From contig NZ_JADKYS010000001.1 of the NCBI RefSeq assembly GCF_015354345.1, positions 124,001 to 188,000 of the forward strand: a DNA stretch of 64,000 nt. Reading direction: 5' to 3'. This DNA is from Methylophilus sp. 14. GTDB lineage: Bacteria; Pseudomonadota; Gammaproteobacteria; Burkholderiales; Methylophilaceae. A model generated the notes under the pieces. That model was not told where the DNA came from. It did no database searches and saw only the letters and a list, made by a program, of their open reading frames with translations. This document shows positions 45,454 through 56,384 of the stretch, one piece after another (position 1 is the first letter of the stretch; each line of letters begins with the position of its first letter). The translations under genes and the position numbers were made by a program.

Positions 45454-46079
45454 TGGAATTGAAATTAATCGATCAAAACGGCAAAGTAGCTAAAAAAGGC
45501 GTTGATGCGTCTGACGTTACTTTTGGTCGTGAGTTTAACGAGTCTTTGGTGCATGAAGTGGTTGTTGCCTACATGGCAAATGCCCGTACTGCGACTCGCG
45601 CACAAAAAACACGTGCTACCGTTGCTCACACGACACATAAGCCATATGCACAAAAAGGCACTGGTAACGCCCGTGCCGGTATGGCATCCAGCCCGATCTG
45701 GCGCGGAGGCGGTCGTGCATTCCCAAACAGCCCTAACGAAAACTACAGCCACAAAGTAAACCGTAAGGCTTACCGTGCTGGCATGCAGACTATTTTGTCT
45801 GAGTTGGTTCGTCAGGACCGTTTGAAGGTAGTAGACAACTTTACAGTTGATACGCCTAAAACAAAACAATTCGTACAAAAAATCAATGCTCTGGGCATCG
45901 ATGGCGGTGTATTGCTGTTGACTGACGGTTTTGATGAGAACTTGTACTTGTCTTCCCGTAACCTGCCAAACGTATTGGTGGTTGAAGCGCAGTATGCTGA
46001 TCCAGTAAGTCTGGTGCGTTTCCCTAACGTTTTGGTCACAGCCAATGCTGTGAAAAAACTTGAGGAGATCTTGGCATGA
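45453..46079 (+). CDS. rplD: 50S ribosomal protein L4
   Basis: L4 lines the exit tunnel and in enterics represses the S10 operon at its leader. It has 208 residues, with the tunnel loop around [20 protein letters not shown]. It is translationally coupled to rplC and overlaps rplW by four bases. Confidence 0.97.
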   Translation: MELKLIDQNGKVAKKGVDASDVTFGREFNESLVHEVVVAYMANARTATRAQKTRATVAHTTHKPYAQKGTGNARAGMASSPIWRGGGRAFPNSPNENYSHKVNRKAYRAGMQTILSELVRQDRLKVVDNFTVDTPKTKQFVQKINALGIDGGVLLLTDGFDENLYLSSRNLPNVLVVEAQYADPVSLVRFPNVLVTANAVKKLEEILA

Positions 46080-46390
46080 TTACCGCAGCAACTAAAACAC
46101 AAGATCGTTTATTGCAAGTGATTTTGGCGCCTCAGATTACTGAAAAAGCAACTTTCATTGCTGACAAACATCAGCAAATTGCTTTCAAGGTACGCACTGA
46201 CGCGACTAAGCCAGAAATTAAAGCGGCTGTTGAACTGGTGTTCAAAGTCGAAGTGGCTTCTGTATCTGTGATTAACGTCGCAGGTAAAGTGAAGCGTGCT
46301 GGTCGTCGTATCGGTAAGCGTAACGACTGGAAGAAAGCTTATGTAAGCTTGAAACCAGGTCAAGAAATTAACTTTGCAGCTGGCGAATAA
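46076..46390 (+). CDS. rplW: 50S ribosomal protein L23
   Basis: L23 sits at the tunnel exit and docks trigger factor and SRP. It has 104 residues with [19 protein letters not shown] and [15 protein letters not shown]. It starts inside the rplD stop (ATGA). Confidence 0.97.
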   Translation: MITAATKTQDRLLQVILAPQITEKATFIADKHQQIAFKVRTDATKPEIKAAVELVFKVEVASVSVINVAGKVKRAGRRIGKRNDWKKAYVSLKPGQEINFAAGE

Positions 46391-46401
46391 GGAGAGAAGA
46401 C

Positions 46402-47235
46402 ATGGCATTAGTTAAAGTCAAACCAACTTCCCCCGGTCGTCGCGGTGTATTGAAAGTTGTTACACCAGATTTGCACAAAGGCAAACCTTACGCGCCACTG
46501 TTGGAAAGTCAAAGTAAAAACGCAGGTCGTAACAACAACGGCCGCATTACAACCCGTCACCAAGGTGGTGGTCATAAGCAGCATTACCGTATTGTTGACT
46601 TCCGTCGCAATAAAGATGGTATCCCTGCGACTGTTGAGCGTATTGAGTACGATCCAAACCGTACGGCGAACATTGCACTGTTGTGCTACGCCGATGGTGA
46701 GCGTCGTTACATCATTGCACCACGTGGCATTGCTGCCGGTGCACAGTTGATCAGCGGTTCTGAAGCGCCTATCCGTGCTGGTAATGCATTGCCTTTGCGC
46801 AACATTCCAGTGGGTAGTACGATTCACTGCATCGAAATTCAACCAGGCAAAGGTGCTCAAATCGCCCGTTCAGCAGGTACTTCAGTACAGTTGCTGGCGC
46901 GTGAAGGTTCCTACGCTCAGTTGCGTTTGCGTTCCGGTGAAGTTCGCCGTGTGCACGTTGACTGCAAAGCCACATTAGGCGAAGTAGGTAACGAAGAGCA
47001 CTCACTGCGCTCTATCGGTAAAGCTGGTGCAATGCGCTGGCGCGGTGTTCGTCCTACCGTTCGCGGTGTGGTGATGAACCCGGTTGATCACCCACACGGT
47101 GGTGGTGAAGGCCGTACAGCTGCTGGTATGAACCCTGTGTCACCATGGGGTCAGAAAACTAAGGGTTATCGTACTCGTAAGAATAAGCGTACTGATAACA
47201 TGCGTGTAAGTCGTCGTCCGAGAAATGTAAGGTAA
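46402..47235 (+). CDS. rplB: 50S ribosomal protein L2
   Basis: L2 is essential for subunit association and near the peptidyl-transferase centre. It has 277 residues with the conserved GRRGVLKVV start region and the C-terminal [12 protein letters not shown] containing the functionally important His. Confidence 0.97.
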   Translation: MALVKVKPTSPGRRGVLKVVTPDLHKGKPYAPLLESQSKNAGRNNNGRITTRHQGGGHKQHYRIVDFRRNKDGIPATVERIEYDPNRTANIALLCYADGERRYIIAPRGIAAGAQLISGSEAPIRAGNALPLRNIPVGSTIHCIEIQPGKGAQIARSAGTSVQLLAREGSYAQLRLRSGEVRRVHVDCKATLGEVGNEEHSLRSIGKAGAMRWRGVRPTVRGVVMNPVDHPHGGGEGRTAAGMNPVSPWGQKTKGYRTRKNKRTDNMRVSRRPRNVR

Positions 47236-47240
47236 TCGCT

Positions 47241-47516
47241 ATGGCACGTTCTATTAAAAAAGGTCCATTTGTGGACGCTCACTTGGCTAAGAAAGTCGAA
47301 ACTGCCACTGCGAACCGCGACAGAAAACCAATCAAAACTTGGTCTCGTCGTTCGACTGTATTGCCAAACTTTATTGGTTTAACCATCGCAGTGCACAACG
47401 GTAGACAGCATGTGCCTGTGTTGATTTCTGAAAACATGGTTGGTCACAAACTCGGTGAATTTGCGTTGACACGTACGTTCAAGGGTCACGCGGCTGATAA
47501 AAAAGCGAAGAAGTAA
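47241..47516 (+). CDS. rpsS: 30S ribosomal protein S19
   Basis: S19 is a 30S head protein near the A site. It has 91 residues, [18 protein letters not shown] at the start and [16 protein letters not shown] near the end. It lies five bases after rplB. Confidence 0.97.
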   Translation: MARSIKKGPFVDAHLAKKVETATANRDRKPIKTWSRRSTVLPNFIGLTIAVHNGRQHVPVLISENMVGHKLGEFALTRTFKGHAADKKAKK

Positions 47517-47526
47517 GGGGCTGATT

Positions 47527-47865
47527 ATGCAAGTTACTGCAGTTTTAAAAGGCGTACACCTTTCTCCGCAAAAAGCGCGTCTGGTGGCTGACCTGGTCCG
47601 TGGCAAAAAAGTAGATCAAGCACTGAACATTTTGGCATTCACTCCTAAGCGTGGTGCCGAGATCATCAAAAAAGTGGTTTTGTCTGCGATTGCTAACGCC
47701 GAACATAACAATGGTGCTGATATCGACACATTGAAGGTCACTTCAATCTATGTGGATAAAGGCTTGGTGATGAAGCGTATCCGTGCACGTGCAAAAGGTC
47801 GCGCTGGTCGTATTACGAAACCAACCTGTCATATTCATGTGACAGTCGGTGACTCAAAGGAATAA
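47527..47865 (+). CDS. rplV: 50S ribosomal protein L22
   Basis: L22 is an exit-tunnel protein whose beta hairpin is a site of macrolide resistance. It has 112 residues, with [18 protein letters not shown] and hairpin [17 protein letters not shown] (wild-type form). Confidence 0.97.
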   Translation: MQVTAVLKGVHLSPQKARLVADLVRGKKVDQALNILAFTPKRGAEIIKKVVLSAIANAEHNNGADIDTLKVTSIYVDKGLVMKRIRARAKGRAGRITKPTCHIHVTVGDSKE

Positions 47866-47866
47866 T

Positions 47867-48580
47867 ATGGGACAGAAAATTCATCCAATTGGGTTCCGTT
47901 TGAGCGTTCAGAAAAACTGGGCCTCACGTTGGTACTCTAATAGCCAGAACTTCCCTGCGATGTTGCAAGGCGACATCAAAGTGCGCGAGTTCTTGAACAA
48001 GAAACTGGCAAGCGCTGCTGTGAGCCGTATCGTGATTGAGCGTCCTGCTAAAAACGCTAAAATCACGATTCACAGTGCACGTCCAGGTGTTGTGATTGGT
48101 AAGAAAGGCGAAGATATCGAATCTTTGCGTTCTAGCCTGCAAGGCCTGATGGGCGTGCCAGTGCACCTGAACATCGAAGAAGTGCGTAAACCAGAATTGG
48201 ACGCTACTTTGATCGCACAATCCATTGCTCAGCAATTGGAAAAACGCGTGATGTTCCGCCGTGCCATGAAACGTGCCATGCAAAACGCAATGCGTTTGGG
48301 CGCACAAGGTATCAAGATCATGAGTTCCGGTCGTTTGAACGGTATCGAAATTGCACGTACCGAGTGGTACCGTGAAGGCCGTGTGCCTTTGCATACACTG
48401 CGTGCTGATATCGACTACGGTGTGGCTGAAGCTTCAACCACCTATGGTATTATCGGAATTAAAGTTTGGGTATTCAAAGGCGAGATCTTCGGTGACAACG
48501 CTGCTAACGCTGCCGTTGCTGATGCTGAGCCAGAGAAAAAAGTAAGAAAGCCGAGGGCTAAAGATGCTGCAACCAGCTAG
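47867..48580 (+). CDS. rpsC: 30S ribosomal protein S3
   Basis: S3 forms the mRNA entry with S4 and S5. ATG 47867 ([14 protein letters not shown]), one base after the rplV stop, gives 237 residues. It has the KH-domain [14 protein letters not shown]. It overlaps rplP by 17 bases. Confidence 0.97.
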   Translation: MGQKIHPIGFRLSVQKNWASRWYSNSQNFPAMLQGDIKVREFLNKKLASAAVSRIVIERPAKNAKITIHSARPGVVIGKKGEDIESLRSSLQGLMGVPVHLNIEEVRKPELDATLIAQSIAQQLEKRVMFRRAMKRAMQNAMRLGAQGIKIMSSGRLNGIEIARTEWYREGRVPLHTLRADIDYGVAEASTTYGIIGIKVWVFKGEIFGDNAANAAVADAEPEKKVRKPRAKDAATS

Positions 48581-48980
48581 ACAGAAATACCGTAAGATGC
48601 AAAAGGGTCGCAATAAAGGTATTGCGACTACTGGTAACAAGGTGAGCTTTGGTGAATTTGGTTTGAAAGCGATCGGTCGCGGTCGTTTGACAGCACGCCA
48701 GATTGAAGCTGCACGTCGTGTGATGACTCGTCACATTAAACGTGGTGGCCGCGTTTGGATTCGTGTGTTCCCGGATCAACCGATCTCTAAGAAACCTGCT
48801 GAAGTACGTATGGGTAACGGTAAGGGTAGCGTGGACTACTACATCGCCCAGATTCAGCCAGGCAAAATGCTGTACGAAATGGATGGCGTGAGCGAAGAGC
48901 TGGCACGTGAGGCTTTCAGATTGGCTGCTGCCAAGCTGCCAGTCGAAACTACATTCATGACCCGTCAAATTGGCAGTTAA
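48564..48980 (+). CDS. rplP: 50S ribosomal protein L16
   Basis: L16 contacts A-site tRNA. It has 138 residues beginning [19 protein letters not shown], with [20 protein letters not shown]. The start is embedded in the end of rpsC, implying coupling. Confidence 0.97.
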   Translation: MLQPARQKYRKMQKGRNKGIATTGNKVSFGEFGLKAIGRGRLTARQIEAARRVMTRHIKRGGRVWIRVFPDQPISKKPAEVRMGNGKGSVDYYIAQIQPGKMLYEMDGVSEELAREAFRLAAAKLPVETTFMTRQIGS

Positions 48981-48992
48981 GGAGTAGTAACG

Positions 48993-49187
48993 ATGAAAGC
49001 TTCTGAATTGAGAGCAAAGTCAGCAGATGAGCTCAACAACGAGTTGGTTGAGTTGCGCCGTGCGCAGTTTTCTCTGCGTATGCAAGTAGCCACCCAACAA
49101 TTGAACAAAGTAGATCAGCTGGGTAAAGTGCGCAAGGATATCGCTCGCGTGAACTCTGTATTGGCTGAGAAAGCGAAACAGGCATGA
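48993..49187 (+). CDS. rpmC: 50S ribosomal protein L29
   Basis: L29 lies at the tunnel exit next to L23. It has 64 residues, two helices, with [20 protein letters not shown] and the [14 protein letters not shown]-terminal helix. Its stop overlaps rpsQ by four bases. Confidence 0.95.
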   Translation: MKASELRAKSADELNNELVELRRAQFSLRMQVATQQLNKVDQLGKVRKDIARVNSVLAEKAKQA

Positions 49188-49441
49188 TGACTGAAAAAGC
49201 GAAAGTAGTACGCAGTTTCACGGGTCGCGTGGTAAGCAACAAGATGGATAAAACCGTGACTGTGCTTGTCGAGCGTAAAGTGAAGCATCCTCTGATTGGT
49301 AAAGTGGTTGTTAAATCGAACAAGTTCCATGCACATGATGAAGCAAATGCATGCAACGAAGGCGATGTAGTAACTATCACAGAGACCCGCCCATACTCCA
49401 AGACTAAAACTTGGATTGTAAGCAAAATCGAAGCTAAATAA
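49184..49441 (+). CDS. rpsQ: 30S ribosomal protein S17
   Basis: S17 is a 30S body protein with an OB fold. It has 85 residues (or 84 from the second ATG), with [20 protein letters not shown]. Last gene of the S10-type operon here; a terminator follows at once. Confidence 0.96.
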   Translation: MMTEKAKVVRSFTGRVVSNKMDKTVTVLVERKVKHPLIGKVVVKSNKFHAHDEANACNEGDVVTITETRPYSKTKTWIVSKIEAK

Positions 49442-49462
49442 GGCTTCACTCTATAAAACCGG

Positions 49463-49489
49463 AAAAACGCTTGTCACAAGCGTTTTTTT
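49463..49489 (+). terminator. Intrinsic terminator of the S10 operon
   Basis: The stem AAACGCTTG/CAAGCGTTT (49465-49473 with 49477-49485), three-base loop, with seven T from 49483. It separates the S10 and spc operons. Confidence 0.85.
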
Positions 49490-49500
49490 GGTTGTATAAT
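49471..49500 (+). promoter_or_regulatory. Promoter of the spc operon (rplN)
   Basis: TTGTCA (49471-49476), 18 bases, perfect TATAAT (49495-49500). The -35 is formed by the loop and stem of the S10 terminator. The leader to rplN is about 125 bases and includes a GGTGCC/GGCACC pairing. Confidence 0.75.
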
Positions 49501-49632
49501 GTTGGACTTTTCGGTGCCCGCCTTAGTTGGCATGTAGCTGGCACCCCAATACTGACCGTGGTCTATTGGCCGAAATTGTGAAAGCAAGCGGCTGGTAGTG
49601 GTTATAACGGATTAAGTTGGAGATTATTTCTC

Positions 49633-50001
49633 ATGATTCAAATGCAATCTCGGCTGGAAGTAGCCGACAACACTGGTGCGCGTTCCGTTCAGTGTATCAA
49701 AGTCTTGGGTGGTTCCAAGCGTCGTTATGCCAGCATTGGCGACATCATCAAGGTCAGCATTAAAGATGCTGCGCCGCGTGGTCGCGTCAAGAAAGGTGAA
49801 ATCTACAACGCTGTGGTTGTGCGCACTGCTAAAGGTGTTCGCCGTCCAGACGGTTCGTTAGTTAAATTTGATGCCAATGCTGCAGTCTTGTTGAATAACA
49901 AGCTTGAGCCTATTGGTACGCGTATTTTTGGCCCTGTGACACGTGAATTGCGTAGTGAGCGCTTCATGAAGATTGTTTCACTGGCGCCTGAAGTGTTGTA
50001 A
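49633..50001 (+). CDS. rplN: 50S ribosomal protein L14
   Basis: L14 is at the subunit interface. It has 122 residues: [20 protein letters not shown] and the C-terminal [19 protein letters not shown]. First gene of the spc operon with a long leader. Confidence 0.97.
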   Translation: MIQMQSRLEVADNTGARSVQCIKVLGGSKRRYASIGDIIKVSIKDAAPRGRVKKGEIYNAVVVRTAKGVRRPDGSLVKFDANAAVLLNNKLEPIGTRIFGPVTRELRSERFMKIVSLAPEVL

Positions 50002-50020
50002 TCGGCTTGGAGACAATCAA

Positions 50021-50338
50021 ATGAGCAAAATTCGCAAAGGTGACCAGGTCATTCTGAATACAGGTAAAGATGCAGGTAAAACAGGTGCTGTTTTAAGCGT
50101 CTTGCCAACAGGCCATGTAGTGGTTGAAGGTTTGAATGTGGTTAAAAAACACACTCGCCCAAACCCGATGCGTGGTATCACTGGTGGCATCATCAGCAAG
50201 GAAATGCCGGTAGACGGCTCCAATGTGGCAATCTTCAATGCTGCAACACAAAAAGCTGATCGTGTTGGTTTCAAGGTACTGGAAGATGGTCGCAAGATTC
50301 GTGTATTCAAATCTAGCGGCGAGTCTATCGACGCATAG
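50021..50338 (+). CDS. rplX: 50S ribosomal protein L24
   Basis: L24 is an assembly initiator with a KOW domain. ATG 50021 ([20 protein letters not shown]) gives 105 residues; the same frame extends upstream into rplN without a ribosome site. TTGGAGA precedes the ATG. Confidence 0.96.
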   Translation: MSKIRKGDQVILNTGKDAGKTGAVLSVLPTGHVVVEGLNVVKKHTRPNPMRGITGGIISKEMPVDGSNVAIFNAATQKADRVGFKVLEDGRKIRVFKSSGESIDA

Positions 50339-50346
50339 GATAATAT

Positions 50347-50886
50347 ATGGCACGTTTAAAACAGTATTATAACGATAGCGTGGTTGCCAAATTGACAGAA
50401 CAATTTGGTTACACCTCAGCAATGCAGGTTCCACGTATCGAAAAAATTACCCTGAACATGGGTGTGGGCGAGGCTGTGGCTGACAAGAAAGTCATGGAAA
50501 ACGCAGTGGCTGACATGCAGAAAATTGCAGGTCAAAAACCAATCGTTACCAAGGCTAAGAAGTCGGTCGCTGCATTTAAAATTCGTGACGACTATCCTGT
50601 TGGTTGCAAAGTAACGCTGCGTCGTGAGCGCATGTACGAATTCCTGGATCGCCTGATCACTGTGGCAATTCCACGTATTCGTGACTTCCGTGGTATCTCT
50701 GGCAAGTCTTTTGACGGCCGTGGTAACTACAACATGGGCGTGAAAGAGCAAATCATTTTCCCAGAAATCGAATACGATAAAATCGATGCGCTGCGCGGGA
50801 TGAACATCACGATTACTACAACTGCGAAAACAGACGAAGAAGCGAAAGCTCTTTTGGCTGCGTTCAGTTTCCCTTTCAGAGGTTAA
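50347..50886 (+). CDS. rplE: 50S ribosomal protein L5
   Basis: L5 binds 5S rRNA and contacts P-site tRNA. It has 179 residues, [18 protein letters not shown] and [20 protein letters not shown]. Confidence 0.97.
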   Translation: MARLKQYYNDSVVAKLTEQFGYTSAMQVPRIEKITLNMGVGEAVADKKVMENAVADMQKIAGQKPIVTKAKKSVAAFKIRDDYPVGCKVTLRRERMYEFLDRLITVAIPRIRDFRGISGKSFDGRGNYNMGVKEQIIFPEIEYDKIDALRGMNITITTTAKTDEEAKALLAAFSFPFRG

Positions 50887-50889
50887 GTC

Positions 50890-51195
50890 ATGGCAAAAGT
50901 ATGTATGACAGAGCGCGAGCAAAAGCGTCGCGAAACCGTTAAAAAATATGCAGCTAAACGTGCTGAATTGGTTGCTGCTAGCAACGATCAGTCTGCCAGC
51001 GTCGAAGATCGCATGGCTGCACGTTTGAAGTTGCAAAGTCTGCCACGCAACTCCAGTCCTGTTCGCACACGTAACCGTTGTGCTTTGACTGGTCGTCCAC
51101 GTGGTGTGTTTAGTAAATTTGGTATCGCACGTAACGAGTTGCGTAAATTGATGATGGCTGGTCACGTGCCAGGTGTCACCAAGGCCAGCTGGTAA
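50890..51195 (+). CDS. rpsN: 30S ribosomal protein S14 (zinc-free form)
   Basis: S14 is a 30S head protein. The 101-residue form lacks the CXXC-CXXC zinc motif, with [23 protein letters not shown] at the core. It lies three bases after rplE. Confidence 0.96.
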   Translation: MAKVCMTEREQKRRETVKKYAAKRAELVAASNDQSASVEDRMAARLKLQSLPRNSSPVRTRNRCALTGRPRGVFSKFGIARNELRKLMMAGHVPGVTKASW

Positions 51196-51209
51196 CGGAG
51201 GAATAGAAC

Positions 51210-51605
51210 ATGAGTATGAGTGATCCGATTGCCGATATGTTGACCCGTATTCGTAACGCGCAACGTACGAATAAAACAACCGTTTCAATGCCTGCTTCTA
51301 AAGTAAAAGGCGCGATTGCAAACGTGTTGAAAGATGAAGGTTACATCGATGATTTCAACGTTCAAAACAATGACGGTAAGCCAGTTTTGAACATTAGCCT
51401 GAAATACTATGCCGGTCGTCCAGTAATTGAGAAGATCGAGCGCGTATCCAAGCCAGGTTTGCGTATTTATAAAGGTAGTCAGAATCTGCCTAAAGTGATG
51501 AACGGTTTAGGTGTGACTATCGTTTCCACTTCTAGAGGCGTGATGACTGATCGTAAAGCACAAGCTGCCGGTATCGGTGGTGAAGTTTTGTGCATCGTGG
51601 CCTAA
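51210..51605 (+). CDS. rpsH: 30S ribosomal protein S8
   Basis: S8 binds the central domain of 16S rRNA and represses spc translation in E. coli. It has 131 residues, [16 protein letters not shown] and [19 protein letters not shown]. Confidence 0.97.
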   Translation: MSMSDPIADMLTRIRNAQRTNKTTVSMPASKVKGAIANVLKDEGYIDDFNVQNNDGKPVLNISLKYYAGRPVIEKIERVSKPGLRIYKGSQNLPKVMNGLGVTIVSTSRGVMTDRKAQAAGIGGEVLCIVA

Positions 51606-51616
51606 GGAGAATCAAT

Positions 51617-52150
51617 ATGTCACGTGTTGCTAAAAACCCGATTGCGATTCCTGCGAAAGTGGAAGTTGTAATTTCTGCTTCAGAGATCTCCGTGAGCGGT
51701 CCTCTGGGCAAATTAAGCCAAGCACTGGTTTCAGAGATTTCTGTTTCCCGTGAAGGTGAAGAGTTGTTGGTAAAAGCGAACAGCGAAACACAACACGCAA
51801 GAGCGATGTCAGGTACGACGCGCGCCTTGCTGGCCAATATGGTCGTAGGTGTTTCTACTGGCTTTACCCGTAAATTGTCACTGATTGGCGTTGGCTACAA
51901 AGCAAATGCTCAAGGTTCTACCCTGAACCTGGAGTTAGGCTACTCTCACCCGATTAACCACAAAATGCCTGAAGGCGTGACTGTGCAAACACCTACTCCT
52001 ACAGAGGTGATTTTGACTGGCGCTAACAAGCAAGTGGTTGGTCAAGTGGCTGCACAGATTCGTGCTTACCGCGCACCAGAGCCATACAAAGGCAAAGGTG
52101 TTCGTTACGCTGATGAAGTGGTCACCATTAAAGAGACCAAGAAAAAATAA
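51617..52150 (+). CDS. rplF: 50S ribosomal protein L6
   Basis: L6 lies near the factor-binding site. ATG 51617 (MSRVAKNPIAIPAKVEV) with AAGGAGAA upstream gives 177 residues. The C-terminal signature YRAPEPYKGKGVRYADE is intact. Confidence 0.97.
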   Translation: MSRVAKNPIAIPAKVEVVISASEISVSGPLGKLSQALVSEISVSREGEELLVKANSETQHARAMSGTTRALLANMVVGVSTGFTRKLSLIGVGYKANAQGSTLNLELGYSHPINHKMPEGVTVQTPTPTEVILTGANKQVVGQVAAQIRAYRAPEPYKGKGVRYADEVVTIKETKKK

Positions 52151-52225
52151 CTAAGGCACTTGCAGCTTAATGCTGCAAGGTTAGACACTGGCCTTAACAG
52201 TGAATCAACATTAAAGGTAAATTCA

Positions 52226-52579
52226 ATGAAAAACGTAAATAACCGCTTGCGCAGAGCACGTAAAACCCGTGCCAAAATCGCCGAGTTAAAAGTTACACGT
52301 TTGAGTGTACATCGCACCAATACCAATATCTACGCACAGATCATTGCTGAAACTGGCGATCGCGTATTGGCGAGTGCATCCACCGTTGAGGCTGAAGTGC
52401 GTCAACAACTGAAAAATGGCGGCAACATCGAAGCTGCAACCCTGATTGGTAAGCGTATTGCTGAAAAAGCAGCACAAGCTGGCATTACCACTGTTGCATT
52501 TGATCGTTCAGGCTACAAGTATCACGGTCGTATCAAGGCTTTGGCCGAAGCTGCCCGTGAAACCGGTCTCAAATTCTAA
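52226..52579 (+). CDS. rplR: 50S ribosomal protein L18
   Basis: L18 binds 5S rRNA with L5. ATG 52226 ([20 protein letters not shown]) with AAAGG upstream gives 117 residues; the 75-base gap after rplF is non-coding. Confidence 0.96.
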   Translation: MKNVNNRLRRARKTRAKIAELKVTRLSVHRTNTNIYAQIIAETGDRVLASASTVEAEVRQQLKNGGNIEAATLIGKRIAEKAAQAGITTVAFDRSGYKYHGRIKALAEAARETGLKF

Positions 52580-52593
52580 GGGTGAGATAAAGA

Positions 52594-53100
52594 ATGGCTA
52601 AAGATATTGAACAGCAGCAAACCGACGGTTTGCGCGAAAAGATGATCACCGTTAACCGTGTAAGTAAAACGGTTAAGGGCGGTCGTATCATGAGCTTCGC
52701 TGCATTGACCGTGGTTGGTGATGGTGATGGTGCCGTTGGTATGGGTAAAGGTAAAGCACGTGAAGTGCCAGTGGCTGTACAAAAAGCCATGGACGAAGCC
52801 CGTCGCAACATGGTTAAAGTCAACCTGAACAACGGTACATTGCATCACGCAGTGACTGGCGTTCACGGTGCAGCCAAAGTGCTGATTCAGCCAGCTTCTG
52901 AAGGTACTGGTATTATCGCCGGTGGTGCTATGCGCGCGATCTTCGAAGTGATGGGTGTGACTAACGTGGTTGCAAAAAGTATTGGTTCTACCAATCCTTA
53001 CAACCTGGTTCGCGCAACTTTGAACGGTTTGGCATCCATGAATACGCCGGCTGAAATCGCCGCTAAACGTGGTAAGACCGTAGAAGAAATCAGAGGTTAA
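52594..53100 (+). CDS. rpsE: 30S ribosomal protein S5
   Basis: S5 is at the mRNA entry and in translational accuracy. It has 168 residues: an N-terminal double-stranded RNA-binding-like domain with [15 protein letters not shown] and the [18 protein letters not shown] core. It is the site of spectinomycin-resistance mutations in other bacteria. Confidence 0.97.
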   Translation: MAKDIEQQQTDGLREKMITVNRVSKTVKGGRIMSFAALTVVGDGDGAVGMGKGKAREVPVAVQKAMDEARRNMVKVNLNNGTLHHAVTGVHGAAKVLIQPASEGTGIIAGGAMRAIFEVMGVTNVVAKSIGSTNPYNLVRATLNGLASMNTPAEIAAKRGKTVEEIRG

Positions 53101-53102
53101 TC

Positions 53103-53297
53103 ATGGCTAAAGCAAAAAAAGAAAGCGCTACTTTAAAAGTAACGTTGGTTAGAAGTTTGATTGGTCGTATTGAAGCACACAAAGCCACTGTGCGTGGTCT
53201 GGGTCTGCGTCGTATGCACCACACTGTAGAAGTGCAGGACACTCCTGAAATTCGCGGCATGATCAATGCAGTGAGTTATCTTTTGAAGGTTGAATAA
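53103..53297 (+). CDS. rpmD: 50S ribosomal protein L30
   Basis: A 64-residue small ferredoxin-like ribosomal protein with [20 protein letters not shown] and [14 protein letters not shown]. It lies two bases after rpsE. Confidence 0.95.
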   Translation: MAKAKKESATLKVTLVRSLIGRIEAHKATVRGLGLRRMHHTVEVQDTPEIRGMINAVSYLLKVE

Positions 53298-53299
53298 TC

Positions 53300-53737
53300 A
53301 TGCAATTAAACACGATTAAGCCTGCTGCAGGCGCAAAAAAAGCACCTCGTCGTTTAGGTCGTGGCATTGGCTCTGGTTTGGGTAAAACTGGTGGCCGTGG
53401 TCATAAAGGTCAAAAATCCCGTGCTGGCGGTTTTCATAAAGTCGGTTTCGAAGGCGGTCAAATGCCTTTGCAACGTCGTCTGCCAAAACGTGGTTTTAAC
53501 TCACTGACACAAGCTGACACTGCACGTATCCGTACGAGTGAGTTGGCTTTGGTAGATGCTGAAGTGATCGATATCTTGTCTCTGAAAGCAGCCAAATTGG
53601 TACCAGTTTCTGCAAAAGCAGTGAAGGTTTACCTGTCTGGTGAAGTTGCTGCCAAAGTACAGGTTCAAGGGTTGTTGTTGACTAAAGGTGCTCAAGCTGC
53701 CATCGAATCTGCTGGCGGAAAAGTACTGGAAGTGTAA
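53300..53737 (+). CDS. rplO: 50S ribosomal protein L15
   Basis: A 145-residue late assembly protein with a Gly/Arg/Lys-rich extended N-terminus ([20 protein letters not shown]) and a folded C-terminal domain. It lies two bases after rpmD. Confidence 0.97.
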   Translation: MQLNTIKPAAGAKKAPRRLGRGIGSGLGKTGGRGHKGQKSRAGGFHKVGFEGGQMPLQRRLPKRGFNSLTQADTARIRTSELALVDAEVIDILSLKAAKLVPVSAKAVKVYLSGEVAAKVQVQGLLLTKGAQAAIESAGGKVLEV

Positions 53738-53762
53738 TCAGTTGTAAGAAAAGAGTATCAGC

Positions 53763-55076
53763 TTGGCACAGGATAATATCTTAAGTTCCGTAAGCAAACT
53801 TGGCGAATTAAAAAGCCGTTTGTGGTTCTTGTTGGGCGCATTGGTGGTTTACCGCTTAGGTGCGCATATTCCAGTGCCAGGCATTGATCCAACTGTTTTA
53901 AAGCAGTTGTTTGATACGCAGAAAGATGGCATTTTGGGCATGTTTAACATGTTCTCCGGTGGTGCGTTGTCACGCTTCACCGTGTTTGCCCTCGGCATCA
54001 TGCCTTACATTTCTGCCTCAATTATTATGCAGTTGCTGACAGTGGTTTCACCACAGCTGGAGCAACTGAAAAAAGAAGGCGAAGCTGGCCGTCGTCAGAT
54101 CACCAAATACACCCGTTACGGTACGGTGTTGTTGGCAACTTTCCAGGCATTAGGCATTGCCATTGCGCTGGAAGGCCAGGCTGGTCTGGTATTGGATCCA
54201 GGCTTTGCATTCCGTATTACTGCCGTGACCACCTTGGTGGCTGGCACAATGTTTTTGATGTGGTTGGGTGAGCAGATTACCGAGCGTGGTATCGGTAACG
54301 GCATCTCAATCATTATTTTCGCGGGTATCGTGGCAGGTTTGCCGCACGCGATTGGTAGTACGCTGGATCTGGCAAAAACCGGTGCATTCTCCATTCCATT
54401 GGTGATGTTCCTGTTTGTAGCAGTGATTCTGGTGACTGCGCTGGTTGTGTTTGTTGAACGTGGCCAACGCAAGATTACCGTGAACTACGCCAAGCGCCAG
54501 GTAGGTAACCGTATTTATGGTGGTCAGTCTACGCACTTGCCACTGAAGCTGAATATGTCAGGTGTGATTCCACCGATTTTCGCTTCAAGTATTATTTTGT
54601 TCCCGGCCACATTGGCTGGCTGGTTTGGTAGCAGTGAACATATGTACTGGTTGAAGGATGTGAGTGCAAAACTCTCCCCAGGCCAGCCTTTATACATCTT
54701 GTTATTTGCTGCCGCGATTTTGTTTTTTGCCTTCTTCTACACGGCATTGGTATTCAATCCGAAAGAAACGGCAGATAACCTGAAGAAGAGTGGTGCGTTT
54801 GTCCCGGGGATTCGTCCTGGTGATCAAACCGCTAAATACATTGATCGCATCATGGGACGTTTGACGCTGATTGGTGCGCTGTACATTACGCTGGTTTGTT
54901 TGTTGCCAGAGTTTTTAGTGTTGAAGTTTAATACCCCGTTCTATTTTGGTGGTACTTCATTGTTGATTATCGTTGTCGTGACGATGGACTTTATGACGCA
55001 GGTGCAATCACATCTGATGTCACAACAGTATGAGGGATTGCTGAAAAAAGCCAATTTTAAAGGAACGGGCAAGTAG
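53763..55076 (+). CDS. secY: Preprotein translocase subunit SecY
   Basis: SecY is the channel subunit of SecYEG, 437 residues with ten membrane helices. It has [13 protein letters not shown] near the N-terminus, [13 protein letters not shown], and the cytosolic loop ending [17 protein letters not shown]. Start TTG 53763 ([18 protein letters not shown]). Its position at the end of spc is classical. Confidence 0.96.
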   Translation: MAQDNILSSVSKLGELKSRLWFLLGALVVYRLGAHIPVPGIDPTVLKQLFDTQKDGILGMFNMFSGGALSRFTVFALGIMPYISASIIMQLLTVVSPQLEQLKKEGEAGRRQITKYTRYGTVLLATFQALGIAIALEGQAGLVLDPGFAFRITAVTTLVAGTMFLMWLGEQITERGIGNGISIIIFAGIVAGLPHAIGSTLDLAKTGAFSIPLVMFLFVAVILVTALVVFVERGQRKITVNYAKRQVGNRIYGGQSTHLPLKLNMSGVIPPIFASSIILFPATLAGWFGSSEHMYWLKDVSAKLSPGQPLYILLFAAAILFFAFFYTALVFNPKETADNLKKSGAFVPGIRPGDQTAKYIDRIMGRLTLIGALYITLVCLLPEFLVLKFNTPFYFGGTSLLIIVVVTMDFMTQVQSHLMSQQYEGLLKKANFKGTGK

Positions 55077-55078
55077 CA

Positions 55079-55297
55079 ATGGCACGAGAGGATCGCATTG
55101 AGATGCAAGGCGAGATTCTTGAAAACTTGCCCAATGCAACTTTTAAAGTGAAACTTGAAAACGGTCATACTGTGCTTGGTTATATTTCAGGCAAGATGCG
55201 CATGCACTACATACGTATCTTACCTGGTGACAAAGTCACAGTAGAAATGACCCCATATGATTTAACCCGTGCGCGAATTACATTCCGCGCAAAGTAA
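55079..55297 (+). CDS. infA: Translation initiation factor IF-1
   Basis: IF-1 occupies the A site during initiation. It is a 72-residue OB-fold protein starting [20 protein letters not shown] with [16 protein letters not shown]. It lies two bases after secY. Confidence 0.96.
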   Translation: MAREDRIEMQGEILENLPNATFKVKLENGHTVLGYISGKMRMHYIRILPGDKVTVEMTPYDLTRARITFRAK

Positions 55298-55321
55298 GTG
55301 AATTAAATAAAGGAAAGTAAG

Positions 55322-55435
55322 ATGAGAGTTCGCGCATCAGTTAAAACATTATGCCGTAACTGTAAAGTAGTAAGACGTCGCGGCGTTGTTCGTATTATTT
55401 GTACTGACCCACGTCATAAACAACGTCAAGGTTAA
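55322..55435 (+). CDS. rpmJ: 50S ribosomal protein L36 (zinc form)
   Basis: A 37-residue protein, start ATG 55322 with AAAGGAAAG upstream, beginning [20 protein letters not shown] and ending KQRQG. The CXXC pair plus a later Cys and His form the zinc ribbon of the C+ form. Typical position at the secY-infA-rpmJ end of spc. Confidence 0.95.
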   Translation: MRVRASVKTLCRNCKVVRRRGVVRIICTDPRHKQRQG

Positions 55436-55450
55436 TGGTAAAACATTTGC

Positions 55451-55479
55451 TTGTGAGAGTATTGATTGGCTGATATAAT
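55451..55479 (+). promoter_or_regulatory. Promoter of the alpha operon (rpsM)
   Basis: TTGTGA (55451-55456), 17 bases, perfect TATAAT (55474-55479), with a leader of about 60 bases to rpsM. No terminator is evident between rpmJ and this promoter. Confidence 0.65.
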
Positions 55480-55544
55480 ATGCGGCTTTTCTTTTCTACG
55501 CACAAGTTTGATCGTTAAAAACGATTGATTATTGGAGTTTAAGT

Positions 55545-55907
55545 ATGGCTCGTATTGCCGGGGTAAATATCCCAAACCACAAACATGCAGAAATTGCTTT
55601 GACCTCTATTTACGGTATTGGTCGCGATACTGCGCAGAAAATCTGTGCTGCGGCTGGTGTACTGACAACAGCAAAGGTAAAAGACCTGAGCGACTCAGAA
55701 GTTGAAAAGCTGCGTGACGAAGTGGCTAAATACACTGTAGAAGGTGATTTGCGTCGTGAAGTAACCATGAACATCAAGCGTTTGATGGACTTGGGTTGCT
55801 ATCGCGGTATTCGCCATCGTCGTGGCTTGCCAGTACGCGGTCAGCGTACCAAAACCAATGCGCGTACTCGCAAAGGTCCGGTTAAAGCCATCAAGCAAGC
55901 TAAATAA
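55545..55907 (+). CDS. rpsM: 30S ribosomal protein S13
   Basis: S13 forms bridges to the 50S and contacts P-site tRNA. It has 120 residues: [20 protein letters not shown] and the C-terminal [19 protein letters not shown]. First gene of the alpha operon. Confidence 0.97.
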   Translation: MARIAGVNIPNHKHAEIALTSIYGIGRDTAQKICAAAGVLTTAKVKDLSDSEVEKLRDEVAKYTVEGDLRREVTMNIKRLMDLGCYRGIRHRRGLPVRGQRTKTNARTRKGPVKAIKQAK

Positions 55908-55947
55908 TCTTTTATTGAACATCAGTAGATATTAAGGACAGTACAAC

Positions 55948-56337
55948 ATGGCAAAAGCTAATGTACGCGTTAGAAAAAAAGTTAAAAAGAATATTGCCGA
56001 GGGTATCGCTCACGTGCACGCTTCTTTTAACAACACGATTATTACGATTACCGATCGTCAAGGCAATGCGTTGTCATGGGCTACTTCCGGTGGTCAAGGT
56101 TTTAAAGGTTCACGTAAAAGTACTCCATTTGCTGCACAGGTAGCTTCTGAAGTGGCTGGTAAAGCTGCTCAGGAATCCGGTGTGAAAAATCTGGAAGTGC
56201 GTATCAAGGGTCCAGGTCCAGGTCGTGAATCCGCTGTGCGTGCGTTGAATGCTGCCGGTTTTAAAATCACCAGCATTACTGATGTGACCCCGGTGCCACA
56301 TAACGGCTGCCGTCCACCGAAAAAACGCAGAATTTAA
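55948..56337 (+). CDS. rpsK: 30S ribosomal protein S11
   Basis: S11 is a 30S platform protein. It has 129 residues with [20 protein letters not shown] and the C-terminal [15 protein letters not shown]. Confidence 0.97.
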   Translation: MAKANVRVRKKVKKNIAEGIAHVHASFNNTIITITDRQGNALSWATSGGQGFKGSRKSTPFAAQVASEVAGKAAQESGVKNLEVRIKGPGPGRESAVRALNAAGFKITSITDVTPVPHNGCRPPKKRRI

Positions 56338-56384
56338 TTCATTTCGCTTCGATAAATTAGCGAATCGATTACTGGAGAACTATT

